Assembly (NCBI RefSeq): GCF_046237625.1
Contig: NZ_CP143545.1
Span: 1,550,001 to 1,614,000, forward strand
Direction of reading: 5' to 3'
From: Paraperibacillus esterisolvens
GTDB lineage: Bacteria > Bacillota > Bacilli > Bacillales > DSM-1321
Length of the DNA: 64,000 nt
The notes beneath the pieces are model-generated. The model searched no databases, was not told the origin of the DNA, and saw only the letters and a program-made list of their open reading frames with translations. Below, in pieces: positions 1-7,773 of this stretch (position 1 is its first letter; each line of letters begins with the position of its first letter). The position numbers and the translations under genes are program-made.

Positions 1-32
1 ACTTCTAATCTATTAGCCGATGAGTGAATGGT

Positions 33-320
33 TTACCCAACCTCGGCGATAATGCCCATTTCATCATCCAAAACCAGCCTTATCCCGGCGTAAGGATCCC
101 GGCCCAGGTATTCATCCAGCCACAATCGCAAAGCTTCAATCAGATTGGCCATGATCAGCACCTGCTTTCGTCCTTCAGCATAGGCTTCAGCCGAAAACCC
201 GTAGTCATCGTCATGAATCAACTCGACTTCAACCTCCTGGGGCTCTAGCTGTTTTTTACGGGCCACATAAACGCAGACTGCGTTGATGATTTCCTGCTCT
301 GATACGATCAGTTTCTCCAT
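33..320 (-). CDS. DUF2653-type small protein
   Basis: 95-residue acidic soluble protein with no signal peptide or membrane segment. It resembles the DUF2653 family of Bacillus, whose function is unknown, in length and in its N-terminal EQEIINAVC segment and an HDDDYGFSAEAY motif. The family call is from memory. Its ATG lies 13 bases inside the 3' end of the upstream membrane-protein gene, so the two are very likely translationally coupled and co-transcribed from the manganese-riboswitch promoter at 1026-1054. No cysteines or histidines cluster to suggest a metal site, although the acidic HDDD patch could bind a cation. A role in manganese physiology is inferred only from the leader. Confidence 0.72.
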   Translation of the reverse strand: MEKLIVSEQEIINAVCVYVARKKQLEPQEVEVELIHDDDYGFSAEAYAEGRKQVLIMANLIEALRLWLDEYLGRDPYAGIRLVLDDEMGIIAEVG

Positions 321-739
321 GAACGATAATCCTCTTGCTGTCTTTTATATCTCCTTGCGGCAAAGAAACTGCGGATCAATGAAAAGACAAAATAGATGGC
401 CAGCAGGTTCACCATCATGCCAAGGAGTGATCCGAAAGAGCCCATATTGGCAAACATGCTTCCGAACAGAAGTCCGGCGATGCCGCCATACATCAATCCT
501 CTCATGAAACCACCGGACTTACGCTTTTGCGCGGCTGACTTGGAATAGGCGGATGGGCTTTGTTTTTTGTTTTGGTAGTATGGTGAATTTTTGGTTGTGC
601 TTCCATTTGTATTAAAGCTTCTCTTTCCTGACTTGTAACCACGGGCTTCAACTTTCTGTCCCTGATCATGGAAGACGTAGTGGCCGACGGGCGAGAAAAT
701 AAGGGCGGCAGAGAGAATGGCTGACATAAATTTTTTCAT
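308..739 (-). CDS. Small membrane protein, Tim44-annotated type, Mn-riboswitch controlled
   Basis: 143 residues. Residues 1-32 look like a signal or membrane anchor. They are followed by a basic, low-complexity Ser/Lys/Asn/Gln linker and then a glycine-rich stretch with two hydrophobic segments (about residues 78-98 and 103-125) ending in an Arg-rich tail. This linker-plus-glycine-zipper layout is commonly annotated as Tim44-like or preprotein-translocase-like in Bacillaceae, but I see no convincing Tim44 domain. It is the first gene downstream of the yybP-ykoY riboswitch and terminator at 832-1003 and overlaps the following DUF2653 gene by 13 bases. Function unknown; envelope location and Mn-dependent expression are inferred. 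Confidence 0.75.
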   Translation of the reverse strand: MKKFMSAILSAALIFSPVGHYVFHDQGQKVEARGYKSGKRSFNTNGSTTKNSPYYQNKKQSPSAYSKSAAQKRKSGGFMRGLMYGGIAGLLFGSMFANMGSFGSLLGMMVNLLAIYFVFSLIRSFFAARRYKRQQEDYRSWRN

Positions 740-831
740 GGATAGTTTCCTCCTGGTTGTTTTTCTTATGTTATTACCGTTTTTCAGAAGATTAAACGAA
801 TGTTTACCTCTCCATCTCCTCCTTAATATAT

Positions 832-1003
832 AAAAAGACCTTTACCAATGTAGTGGTAAAGGTCTTTGAAGAAATGTCCATTGTTATCCCTTTACCAATA
901 TGGCAAAGGTCTCGCAAACAACTTTTTAGGTTGCCAGACATGCCGGTGATGAAACATCACGTATTGACGACATACCTGTAAGCTACTCCCCTTTGGAGCT
1001 AAA
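832..1003 (-). ncRNA. yybP-ykoY (Mn2+) riboswitch with terminator
   Basis: Read on the minus strand, the leader contains the hallmark AAAGGGGAGUAGC loop (plus 982-994), a GUCGUCAAUACG segment, and the 3' GCGAGACCUUUGCC element (plus about 898-911). A strong intrinsic terminator follows (plus 832-868, stem AAAGACCUUUACC / GGUAAAGGUCUUU with a U-run). The segment AUUGGUAAAGG occurs twice, once next to the aptamer and once in the terminator arm, as expected for mutually exclusive pairing. This class senses Mn2+ and usually turns genes on. The promoter at 1026-1054 and the genes at 739 and 320 fit a transcription-attenuation unit. Confidence 0.87.
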
Positions 1004-1025
1004 TTAAATTTCCTGCTGTACCTAT

Positions 1026-1054
1026 ATTCTACGGCAAGGCAGGGAAAATGTCAA
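1026..1054 (-). promoter_or_regulatory. SigA promoter of the Mn-riboswitch operon
   Basis: Minus strand TTGACA (plus 1049-1054), 17-base spacer, TAGAAT (plus 1026-1031). Transcription would start near 1019, just upstream of the riboswitch aptamer. Confidence 0.7.
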
Positions 1055-1185
1055 TGCCGGCGCTCTTAATACGCTCTCTATGAAGACAATTCAATAGTTT
1101 AATTGGAAAATTTGAAAAATATATTATATTAAAAAAGCATGTTATAATGATGGAGTAAATAACTTATGAATTAGGGGAAATGACT

Positions 1186-2154
1186 ATGTTAAAAGATTTG
1201 TTTATAAGCCTCTCTCAAAATGAATTTTTAAATAGCGCCGCTAAAAAGTATGGCCTGAAGCTCGGGGCACAGAGTGTTGTAGCCGGGACGAACATTGAAG
1301 AAACCATCCAAAGCATAAAAGAGCTTAACGCACACGGTATTTCATGTACAGTAGATAACCTGGGTGAATTCGTTTTTGAAAAGGAAGAAGCCCGTGAAGC
1401 AAAGGAGCAGATTCTTGCTGTTATTGAGGCGATAAATGAAAGCGGTGTCGATGCGCATATCTCACTCAAGCCGTCACAGGTCGGCCTTGATATTGACTAT
1501 GAGTTCTGTTTGGAAAACATCAGGGAGATCGTGGAACGGGCAGCTAGATATGATATCTTCGTGAATATGGACATGGAAGACAATAAGCGCCTGCAGCCAT
1601 CGTTTGACATACTGGATGAGCTTTCTGCACGGTATGACAATGTCGGGACCGTCATCCAGGCCTATTTCTTCAGGGCCGCAGAAGATATTAAAAAATATAA
1701 AAATTTCCGTCTCCGCATAGTAAAGGGTGCTTATAAAGAGCCTGCTGAACTGGCCTATCAGGATAAGAAGGAAATAGATGAAAATTTTATCAGCTTGATA
1801 GAATGGCATCTTCTTAATGGGAAATTCACTTCCATTGCCACGCATGATCACAGGGTTATTCATCATGTAAAGGATTTTGTAAGGGTTCACAATATCCCGA
1901 ATGAGAAGTTCGAATTCCAGATGCTGTACGGATTCAGAAAAGACATGCAGCTGAAGCTGGCATCCGAAGGTTATAATTTTTGTACGTATGTGCCTTTTGG
2001 CCAGGATTGGTATGGGTACTTCATGCGCCGTCTTGCGGAAAGGCCGCAAAATCTCAATCTGGTGGCCAAACAGGTTTTCAATAAGAAAACGAATACATTC
2101 CTTGGAGTAGCCGCAGGTGCGTTCCTGCTTGGCAGACTGACGAAGAAAAAGTAA
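1186..2154 (+). CDS. Proline dehydrogenase
   Basis: 322-residue FAD-dependent proline dehydrogenase, which oxidises proline to pyrroline-5-carboxylate as the first step of proline catabolism. The length matches stand-alone Bacillus enzymes (about 300 residues). The TIM-barrel family is recognised from SLKPSQVGLDID, NMDMEDNKR, VIQAYFFRAAEDI, RIVKGAYKEP and, near the C-terminus, FEFQMLYGFRKDMQ followed by TYVPFGQDWYGYFMRRLAERP. The ATG at 1186 is chosen because AGGGG sits 8 bases upstream; the in-frame ATG at 1180 is too close. The C-terminal hydrophobic segment GVAAGAFLLG could help membrane association. Monocistronic, ended by the terminator at 2167. No P5C dehydrogenase is adjacent. Confidence 0.93.
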   Translation: MLKDLFISLSQNEFLNSAAKKYGLKLGAQSVVAGTNIEETIQSIKELNAHGISCTVDNLGEFVFEKEEAREAKEQILAVIEAINESGVDAHISLKPSQVGLDIDYEFCLENIREIVERAARYDIFVNMDMEDNKRLQPSFDILDELSARYDNVGTVIQAYFFRAAEDIKKYKNFRLRIVKGAYKEPAELAYQDKKEIDENFISLIEWHLLNGKFTSIATHDHRVIHHVKDFVRVHNIPNEKFEFQMLYGFRKDMQLKLASEGYNFCTYVPFGQDWYGYFMRRLAERPQNLNLVAKQVFNKKTNTFLGVAAGAFLLGRLTKKK

Positions 2155-2166
2155 CAGATGAAGAGG

Positions 2167-2207
2167 GTGTTCCAAAGAATATAATCTTTGGGACACTTTC
2201 TTTTTTT
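2167..2207 (+). terminator. Terminator of proline dehydrogenase gene
   Basis: GTGTTCCAAAG / CTTTGGGACAC stem followed by seven T residues. Confidence 0.85.
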
Positions 2208-2386
2208 AATGTTTTATGCCTGGATAGCATGAAGAATGCCCCCTAAGCTTGTGGGTGGGCACTTCAAGGTTTTCACACAGCAAGCAAACTGGCCGGAACT
2301 CCGGAAATCCGGCAGGGCGAGAGGTTAATTTTAAATATATTTTTGATTTTATTCATTTACGGGTATTGAAATCCTTGCAGAATATT
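2208..2386 (+). other. Intergenic stretch, no gene seen
   Basis: Between the terminator and the next promoter. Contains short GC-rich imperfect hairpins around 2235-2320 and an AT-rich tail. No open reading frame with a ribosome binding site and no recognised RNA family. Confidence 0.5.
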
Positions 2387-2426
2387 TGACAATCTATCCA
2401 TTCTGCATTATCTTTAATTAAAGATA
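2387..2426 (+). promoter_or_regulatory. Promoter with overlapping perfect palindrome (operator candidate)
   Basis: TTGACA at 2387-2392 is followed 16 bases later by TATCTT (2409-2414). The perfect 18-base palindrome TATCTTTAATTAAAGATA (2409-2426) covers the -10 and start region. The shape suits a MarR-type repressor such as those controlling quinone- and thiol-stress dioxygenases in Bacillus, but the specific regulator is an inference. Confidence 0.55.
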
Positions 2427-2509
2427 TTTTATATTGAGATATATGTTTGTCCAACGGAAGAAATATATACAATAGTAATGTTAACTTATATATCAGGAGG
2501 GAATTACAA

Positions 2510-3487
2510 ATGAACCACTTAAAAGGAATTCATCATGTCACAGCCATTACCAGCAGCGCTGAAAAGAATTACGAGTTTTTTACCTATGTTCTTGGCATGC
2601 GGCTGGTAAAGAAAACGGTAAATCAGGATGACATCCAGACATACCATCTCTTCTTTGCGGACGATACCGGCAGCCCCGGCACGGATATGACGTTCTTTGA
2701 TTTCCCGGGCATCCCTAAAGGGGTACATGGGACAAATGAAATATCCAAAACATCCTTCCGGGTCCCGAGTGATGCAGCCCTGGATTATTGGGTTGAAAGA
2801 TTTGACCGCTTAGAAGTGAAGCACGAGGGAATCAAGGAGCAGTTCGGAACAAAAACTCTGTCTTTCGTTGATTTTGATGATCAAAAATATCAACTCATTT
2901 CAGATGAGTTAGATGAAGGAATAGAATCCGGGACACCGTGGCAGAAAGGGCCAGTTCCGCTTCATTATGCAATAACCGGACTTGGACCAGTTTTTGTCAG
3001 GGTAGCAAATTTCGACTTCTTTAAAGAAGTATTAGAAAAGGTTTTGTTGTTTAGAGAAGTGCAAAAAGAAGGGGCTTTCCACCTGTTTGAAGCAGGAAAA
3101 GGCGGAAACGGGGCTTCCATCATAGTGGAGCATAATTCAGTCCTTCCAGATGCCCGGCAAGGGTATGGAACCGTCCACCATGCGGCATTCCGTGTGGAAG
3201 ACCGCTCAGTTCTTGAAGAATGGATCGGGCGCATGGAAGAATTTGGATTCCAGACTTCCGGTTTTGTGGACAGATTCTTCTTCCAGTCGCTTTATACGCG
3301 GGTCGCTCCACAGATCCTGTTTGAATTCGCAACAGACGGACCAGGCTTCATGGGGGATGAACCATATGAGACGCTTGGGGAAAAACTTTCTCTGCCGCCA
3401 TTTTTAGAATCCAAACGAGAGCAGATTGAATCGCTTGTCAGACCGATCGATACAGTTCGCAGCACTATGGATTTCGAGAAAGAATAA
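2510..3487 (+). CDS. VOC-family ring-cleaving dioxygenase, MhqO-like
   Basis: 325-residue protein with two vicinal-oxygen-chelate repeats, of the glyoxalase/extradiol dioxygenase type that includes Bacillus MhqO and MhqA. The N-terminal half begins LKGIHHVTAITSSAEKNYEF, with a likely metal-ligand His in the IHHVT motif. The second half repeats the pattern with YGTVHHAAFRV, and FEFATDGPGF supplies the usual C-terminal acidic ligand region. Such enzymes detoxify hydroquinones and catechols in the cytosol. The ATG at 2510 is chosen because AGGAGGG lies 8 bases upstream, so an upstream in-frame extension is unlikely. Single-gene unit with promoter/palindrome at 2387-2426 and terminator at 3495. 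Exact substrate unknown. Confidence 0.85.
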   Translation: MNHLKGIHHVTAITSSAEKNYEFFTYVLGMRLVKKTVNQDDIQTYHLFFADDTGSPGTDMTFFDFPGIPKGVHGTNEISKTSFRVPSDAALDYWVERFDRLEVKHEGIKEQFGTKTLSFVDFDDQKYQLISDELDEGIESGTPWQKGPVPLHYAITGLGPVFVRVANFDFFKEVLEKVLLFREVQKEGAFHLFEAGKGGNGASIIVEHNSVLPDARQGYGTVHHAAFRVEDRSVLEEWIGRMEEFGFQTSGFVDRFFFQSLYTRVAPQILFEFATDGPGFMGDEPYETLGEKLSLPPFLESKREQIESLVRPIDTVRSTMDFEKE

Positions 3488-3494
3488 AGGAAGT

Positions 3495-3520
3495 GGCGGA
3501 TATTTTGTATCCGCCTTTTT
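3495..3520 (+). terminator. Terminator after dioxygenase gene
   Basis: GGCGGATA / TATCCGCC stem followed by a T-run. Confidence 0.88.
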
Positions 3521-3680
3521 CTTTTCGCAGGAAGTTTTTCCTTGAATATTATGGGTAAAAAACATAAAGGATAAATTTTCATGTTTAAATAGTATATTCT
3601 CAACTTTATTTAACTATAATAGTTAGATGTTCAACTGCTTTGTTACATTATGGTAAGATAGGAAAAAAAGAAGTAAGGCA

Positions 3681-4640
3681 GTGAAAAAGTTGGCAAAAGA
3701 AAAGGTATTGGCCATTATCGGTCCTACGGCAGTCGGCAAAACACGCTTGAGTGTCGAACTTGCCCAAAGGTTTAATGGTGAGATCATCAGCGGCGACTCT
3801 ATGCAGATCTACCGGGGGATGGATATCGGGACAGCTAAAATTACCCCTGCCGAGATGGATGGTATCCCTCATCATCTAATAGACATTAAAGATCCGCAGG
3901 AAAGCTTCAATGCTGCAGAATTCCAGCGGCTTGCAAGCGGACTGATTTCCGACATAACCGCACGGGGCAGGCTTCCCATCATCGCGGGAGGAACAGGATT
4001 ATACATACAGTCAGTCCTCTATGGCTATCAGTTTCCAGATATGCCGTCTGACGAAGCGTACAGGGGACTGCTTGAAGAAAGGGCAGCTGCACTCGGCCCC
4101 GAGGCTGTCTACCGTGAGCTCCAGGCAGTGGACCCTGAAAGTGCTGCACGCATCCCCTATCAAAATACCAGGCGGGTGATTCGGGCCCTGGAAATTTATC
4201 ATTGTACCGGAAGGACCATGAGCGAACAGCTTGAGAACCAGCCGAAGGAATTGAAGTATGATTCTCTTGTGGTAGGCCTTGATATGGAACGCGAAAAACT
4301 CTACAGCAGGATCAATCAGCGAGTGGATATCATGGCGGCCCAGGGACTTGAGCAGGAGGTACAGACTTTTTACAGACAGGGCCTCAGGGAATGCCAGTCC
4401 ATCCAGGCGATCGGCTATAAGGAGCTGTATGATTATTTTGACGGCATTGTCTCTTTTGAACAAGCCCTTGAAAACCTAAAACAGAATTCCAGGCGCTATG
4501 CAAAGCGGCAGCTGACCTGGTTCCGCAACAAGATGGAGGTAGCCTGGTTCGACATGGGAAGCGGGGAGCCTTTTTCGAAAAAAGTTGAAGATATATCCGC
4601 TTTTATTGCAGGAAAGCTGAAAATAAAGGCGAATAGATAA
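3681..4640 (+). CDS. miaA: tRNA dimethylallyltransferase MiaA
   Basis: 319 residues, the usual length of MiaA, which transfers a dimethylallyl group to A37 of tRNAs reading UNN codons. P-loop GPTAVGKT is at residues 14-21, then ISGDSMQIYRGMDIGTAK (substrate pocket), HHLID, AGGTGLY and the C-terminal RRYAKRQLTWFRN tRNA-binding motif. The GTG at 3681 is the listed start. A TTG three codons later has better spacing from the AAGG at 3675, so the start is uncertain by three residues. First gene of the miaA-hfq pair, in the same order as in B. subtilis. Confidence 0.96.
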   Translation: MKKLAKEKVLAIIGPTAVGKTRLSVELAQRFNGEIISGDSMQIYRGMDIGTAKITPAEMDGIPHHLIDIKDPQESFNAAEFQRLASGLISDITARGRLPIIAGGTGLYIQSVLYGYQFPDMPSDEAYRGLLEERAAALGPEAVYRELQAVDPESAARIPYQNTRRVIRALEIYHCTGRTMSEQLENQPKELKYDSLVVGLDMEREKLYSRINQRVDIMAAQGLEQEVQTFYRQGLRECQSIQAIGYKELYDYFDGIVSFEQALENLKQNSRRYAKRQLTWFRNKMEVAWFDMGSGEPFSKKVEDISAFIAGKLKIKANR

Positions 4641-4669
4641 AAATAGAGAGACCAGAGGAGGACATATTC

Positions 4670-4906
4670 ATGAAGCAATCAGTAAATATTCAGGACCAGG
4701 TGTTAAATGTATTAAGAAAAGAAGGTACATATGTTACTGTCTTTTTATTAAATGGATTCCAAATCAGAGGGCAGATAAAAGGATTTGACAACTTTACCGT
4801 ACTGTTTGAGAGTGAAGGAAAACAGCAGCTTGTCTACAAGCATGCCATTTCTACTTTTGCACCCCAGCGCAATGTCCAGATTGATTTTGAAGGCAAAGAA
4901 TCGTAA
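4670..4906 (+). CDS. hfq: RNA chaperone Hfq
   Basis: 78 residues. The Sm1 motif (VTVFLLNGFQIRGQIKGFDNF) and the Sm2 motif with YKHAISTF are intact, so it should form the hexameric RNA-binding ring. GAGGAGG precedes the ATG at good spacing. It lies 29 bases after miaA, the conserved Firmicute arrangement, and is followed by its own terminator at 4926. Confidence 0.97.
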   Translation: MKQSVNIQDQVLNVLRKEGTYVTVFLLNGFQIRGQIKGFDNFTVLFESEGKQQLVYKHAISTFAPQRNVQIDFEGKES

Positions 4907-4925
4907 TCCCATCCTATACCTGTCG

Positions 4926-4951
4926 AAGCGGCCGCAATTACGGCCGCTTTT
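4926..4951 (+). terminator. Terminator after hfq
   Basis: AAGCGGCCG / CGGCCGCTT inverted repeat with a short T-run and very stable stem. Confidence 0.8.
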
Positions 4952-5075
4952 CTTGTGGACATAATATAGAATCCTAAAAGAAAAGATGATATTTTACCCT
5001 CCCTTCGAATATATTGAAAAGAAGCATTATTTCTCGGGAAAGCGCAGATTTTGACAATATTCGGGGTGGATTTTA

Positions 5076-5146
5076 AAGGGGGACAGTCCCTAATTTCCCG
5101 GGAGTGCAGTCTTGCCTCGCAGGGGCAGTATCCGGGGGACTGCCCC
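5076..5146. repeat. REP-like palindromes
   Basis: The palindrome GGGACAGTCCC (5080-5090), followed by TAATTTCCCGG, and a second inverted repeat GGGGCAGT / ACTGCCCC (5122-5129 / 5139-5146). A closely related copy of the first palindrome and its flank lies at 34309-34329. The arrangement resembles REP-type repeats mobilised by Y1 (RAYT) transposases; no transposase is nearby. Confidence 0.5.
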
Positions 5147-5189
5147 ACAACCCGCCGTATCCCTGATTTGAACGAGAGGTGAATGGAGA

Positions 5190-6155
5190 GTGGAACAGCC
5201 TTTTCGGATGAAAAATAATGGACAAATCAATATTGTTTTGAGCGGCCAGAAACGCAGGCAGCCAATCAAGAAGGAAGTGCCGCGGGCTTTGGAAACAGCC
5301 GATATCAAGCATCGCCACACTCCGCTTTTAGAAATAGAGAAAGAACTCGGCTCTCTAATTGGGATGGCTGAGATGAAGAAAGTGATCAAAGAGATCTATG
5401 CCTGGATCTATGTGAATAAAAAAAGGGAGGAGTCTGGCCTTAGAGCGGAGAAGCAGGCTCTTCATATGATGTTTAAAGGTAATCCAGGAACGGGTAAAAC
5501 AACAGTAGCACGGCTTATTGGCAAGCTTTTTCAACAGATGAATGTGCTCTCCAAGGGACATCTCATCGAAGCGGAACGCGCCGACCTTGTTGGTGAATAT
5601 ATCGGCCATACAGCCCAGAAAACAAGGGATTTGATCAAAAAAGCAATTGGCGGCATTTTGTTCATTGATGAAGCATATTCGCTTGGCAGGGGCGGCGAAA
5701 AGGATTTCGGCAAGGAGGCCATTGATACACTGGTGAAGCATATGGAAGACCGGCAGCATGAATTCGTGCTGATCCTGGCTGGCTATTCCCGTGAAATGTC
5801 CTTTTTCCTTTCACTGAATCCCGGACTGCACTCAAGGTTCCCCATAGTTGTAGATTTTCCGGACTACACAGTGGAAGAGCTTATGGAAATAGCCGGGAAG
5901 ATGCTGAAGGAAAAGGAGTATATCTTCAGTGCCGATGCCGAAAGAAAGATCCGCGCCCACTTGAGCTACATTAAACATGAAGTGAATCCAGTCAGCTTTT
6001 CAAATGGCCGGTATATCCGCAATTTGATTGAAAAGTCGATACGGGCCCAGGCGATGCGGGTTTTGCTGGGTGACAGCTATGATAAAACAGAGCTCATTAC
6101 AATCCGGAGTGTGGACCTCGCCATCGAAAGCCGGGAGGAAGGTTCTTATCATTAA
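5190..6155 (+). CDS. spoVK: Stage V sporulation AAA ATPase SpoVK
   Basis: 321-residue AAA+ ATPase of the CbxX/CfxQ type, the length of Bacillus SpoVK, needed for late spore maturation in the mother cell. Walker A GNPGTGKTT is near residues 97-105, Walker B ILFIDEAYSL near 154-163, and the arginine-finger/sensor region SRFPIVVDFPDYT follows. About 60 N-terminal residues precede the ATPase core. GTG start at 5190 with GAGAGG about 9 bases upstream. It sits between hfq and hflX as in B. subtilis, where it is under SigE. I could not identify a clear SigE promoter here; the upstream region is occupied by REP-like palindromes. Confidence 0.94.
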   Translation: MEQPFRMKNNGQINIVLSGQKRRQPIKKEVPRALETADIKHRHTPLLEIEKELGSLIGMAEMKKVIKEIYAWIYVNKKREESGLRAEKQALHMMFKGNPGTGKTTVARLIGKLFQQMNVLSKGHLIEAERADLVGEYIGHTAQKTRDLIKKAIGGILFIDEAYSLGRGGEKDFGKEAIDTLVKHMEDRQHEFVLILAGYSREMSFFLSLNPGLHSRFPIVVDFPDYTVEELMEIAGKMLKEKEYIFSADAERKIRAHLSYIKHEVNPVSFSNGRYIRNLIEKSIRAQAMRVLLGDSYDKTELITIRSVDLAIESREEGSYH

Positions 6156-6170
6156 GGAGGAGGAAGAAGA

Positions 6171-6416
6171 ATGGATAACAATATTACCGTGTATACCACA
6201 AATACCTGCCCTTACTGCATCCATGCAAAAAATTTTCTTACTGAACAGGGACTTGCCTTTAAGGAAGTCAATGTCCAGGAGGATATAGATGCAGCACAAA
6301 AACTTGTGGAGGAAACCGGACAGATGGGTGTGCCTCAGATCAAGGTCAACGGAAACTGGGTATATGGATTCGATCCGCAGGCCATCATGACCTTCGTCCA
6401 CCAGGATGTAATCTGA
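6171..6416 (+). CDS. Glutaredoxin family protein
   Basis: 81-residue small thiol-disulfide oxidoreductase. The redox motif CPYC is at residues 13-16, and the cis-proline motif GVPQIKVNGNWVYGFDP completes a single glutaredoxin fold. GGAGGAGGAAG precedes the ATG. The gene starts 15 bases after spoVK, so it is co-transcribed with it. In glutathione-free Bacillaceae, partners are likely bacillithiol- or thioredoxin-linked; that is an inference. Confidence 0.9.
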   Translation: MDNNITVYTTNTCPYCIHAKNFLTEQGLAFKEVNVQEDIDAAQKLVEETGQMGVPQIKVNGNWVYGFDPQAIMTFVHQDVI

Positions 6417-6424
6417 TAAACAAA

Positions 6425-6456
6425 AAAAGCTGCAGGGATAACTCTCTGCAGCTTTT
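6425..6456. terminator. Bidirectional terminator
   Basis: AAAAGCTGCAG / CTGCAGCTTTT stem between convergent glutaredoxin and HD-GYP genes. Confidence 0.82.
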
Positions 6457-6470
6457 ACAATACGTCCGGT

Positions 6471-7493
6471 TCAGTTTAAGTAGGCTACCTGCTTCAATGC
6501 CAGATTGGCTTCATTCAGATCGAGCGGGGGATAGCCTTCAATATTTAAAACAGGATAATTCGGCCGGTCTGGATGCACGGATGTGATCACCGCTGATTGG
6601 CCATTTCTAAGCTTTATGCTTTTTCCGATGACTGCCTTCATTAAATCCTTTGTAAAAGGCCTGACAATTGCGCTGTCCAGTCTACCTTTAGCAGCATCCT
6701 CCAAAAGCTCCTCGACTGCAAATAGAATGGAGGATTCCCCTTTGTACACTCGCCTGGAACAAATCGCATCAAAGGTATCTGCGACAGACAAAATCCTTAC
6801 CAAGAAAGGTATTTCCCCTGCCTTCAGGCCTTTAGGATAACCTGAGCCGTCAAGCCGTTCATGGTGAAGGAGAGTCCCCAGCTTAATTTCATTCTTCAGG
6901 CTGGTCCCTTTAATTAAATCATAGCCATAAATGGAATGATTTTTCACTTCATTATATTCTTCATCAGTAAGCCGTGCAGGTTTATTGATAATAACCGGAT
7001 CTATCTTGAATTTTCCGATGTCATGGAATATCCCCATCTGTACAAGCAGTCTCTGTTCTTCCCTGCCAAGACCCAGGATCTTTCCAATATGCTTCGAAAT
7101 CAGTCCGACATTCAAGCTGTGGTGGTACAGATAATCATCCTGCTTAATCTGCTCCTTCAGCTGGATTACATCCAAATCAGCTTTTTGATCAAGCTCATTG
7201 GAGCAATTCAGCATTTCCCCGGTCTCCAGGTCGTCGAGGGTTTCTTTATCACGCAAACTTTTATAAGCAGAAGTTAAATCAGTAAGAATATTGCAATAAC
7301 TTTCCTCAGCTTCTTTTAGCGGATTCTCACTCTTTTGAAGATTGTCAGTGTCCATGCTTTTAATTTTGTGTTTATGGAGCAGTTCGATATGATGCTCGTT
7401 TAGTATAGTTCCCGTTCTGAGGAGCAGGGCCCCGGACTCTGAATAAACATGTCCAGCGAGGACCATTCCTGCCTTAATCGCTAATTGTGCCAT
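6471..7493 (-). CDS. HD-GYP domain protein, probable c-di-GMP phosphodiesterase
   Basis: 340 residues. The N-terminal ~130 residues are of unclear fold. From about residue 135 there is a full HD-GYP core: HHSLNVGLISKHIG, HDIGKFKID, NHSIYGYDLI, HHERLDGSGYPKGL and DTFDAICSRRVY. The GYP signature is intact (GSGYP), so hydrolysis of cyclic di-GMP is plausible. No membrane segments or receiver domain. AAGGAG lies 6 bases before the ATG. Monocistronic. A c-di-GMP riboswitch elsewhere in the window (33.0 kb) shows that the organism uses this messenger. Confidence 0.88.
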   Translation of the reverse strand: MAQLAIKAGMVLAGHVYSESGALLLRTGTILNEHHIELLHKHKIKSMDTDNLQKSENPLKEAEESYCNILTDLTSAYKSLRDKETLDDLETGEMLNCSNELDQKADLDVIQLKEQIKQDDYLYHHSLNVGLISKHIGKILGLGREEQRLLVQMGIFHDIGKFKIDPVIINKPARLTDEEYNEVKNHSIYGYDLIKGTSLKNEIKLGTLLHHERLDGSGYPKGLKAGEIPFLVRILSVADTFDAICSRRVYKGESSILFAVEELLEDAAKGRLDSAIVRPFTKDLMKAVIGKSIKLRNGQSAVITSVHPDRPNYPVLNIEGYPPLDLNEANLALKQVAYLN

Positions 7494-7735
7494 GTTTTTC
7501 TCCTTGGAAAGTAAAAATATTCCTTTAATATGATTCTATAGTAATAGAAAACGTTCTTAAATTCAATATCGGCAGGAGAAAATTCTTTTATAGAGAGCCC
7601 TGCCAGGGAATTGTGAGGCTGAAGGTAAGTTATCTGCCCGCAGGCCGCAAGGCACATCAGGAAAAGTAAAAAGATAATAATGTTAACACACAGCTCATAA
7701 ACCTCATGATCCCTGCAGAGCCGCCCTTTTTCTAC

Positions 7736-7766
7736 AGAAAAAGCAGAGAATATTTTCTCTGCTTTC
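7736..7766 (-). terminator. Terminator of TRIC-type channel gene
   Basis: AAAGCAGAGAA / TTCTCTGCTTT stem with a T-run on the minus strand. Confidence 0.85.
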
Positions 7767-7773
7767 CTGCAAT

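Noticed and set aside
1474..2196. Long minus-strand ORF of 240 codons opposite proline dehydrogenase
   Set aside because: It is antisense to a clear enzyme, has no ribosome binding site, and its translation lacks any domain.
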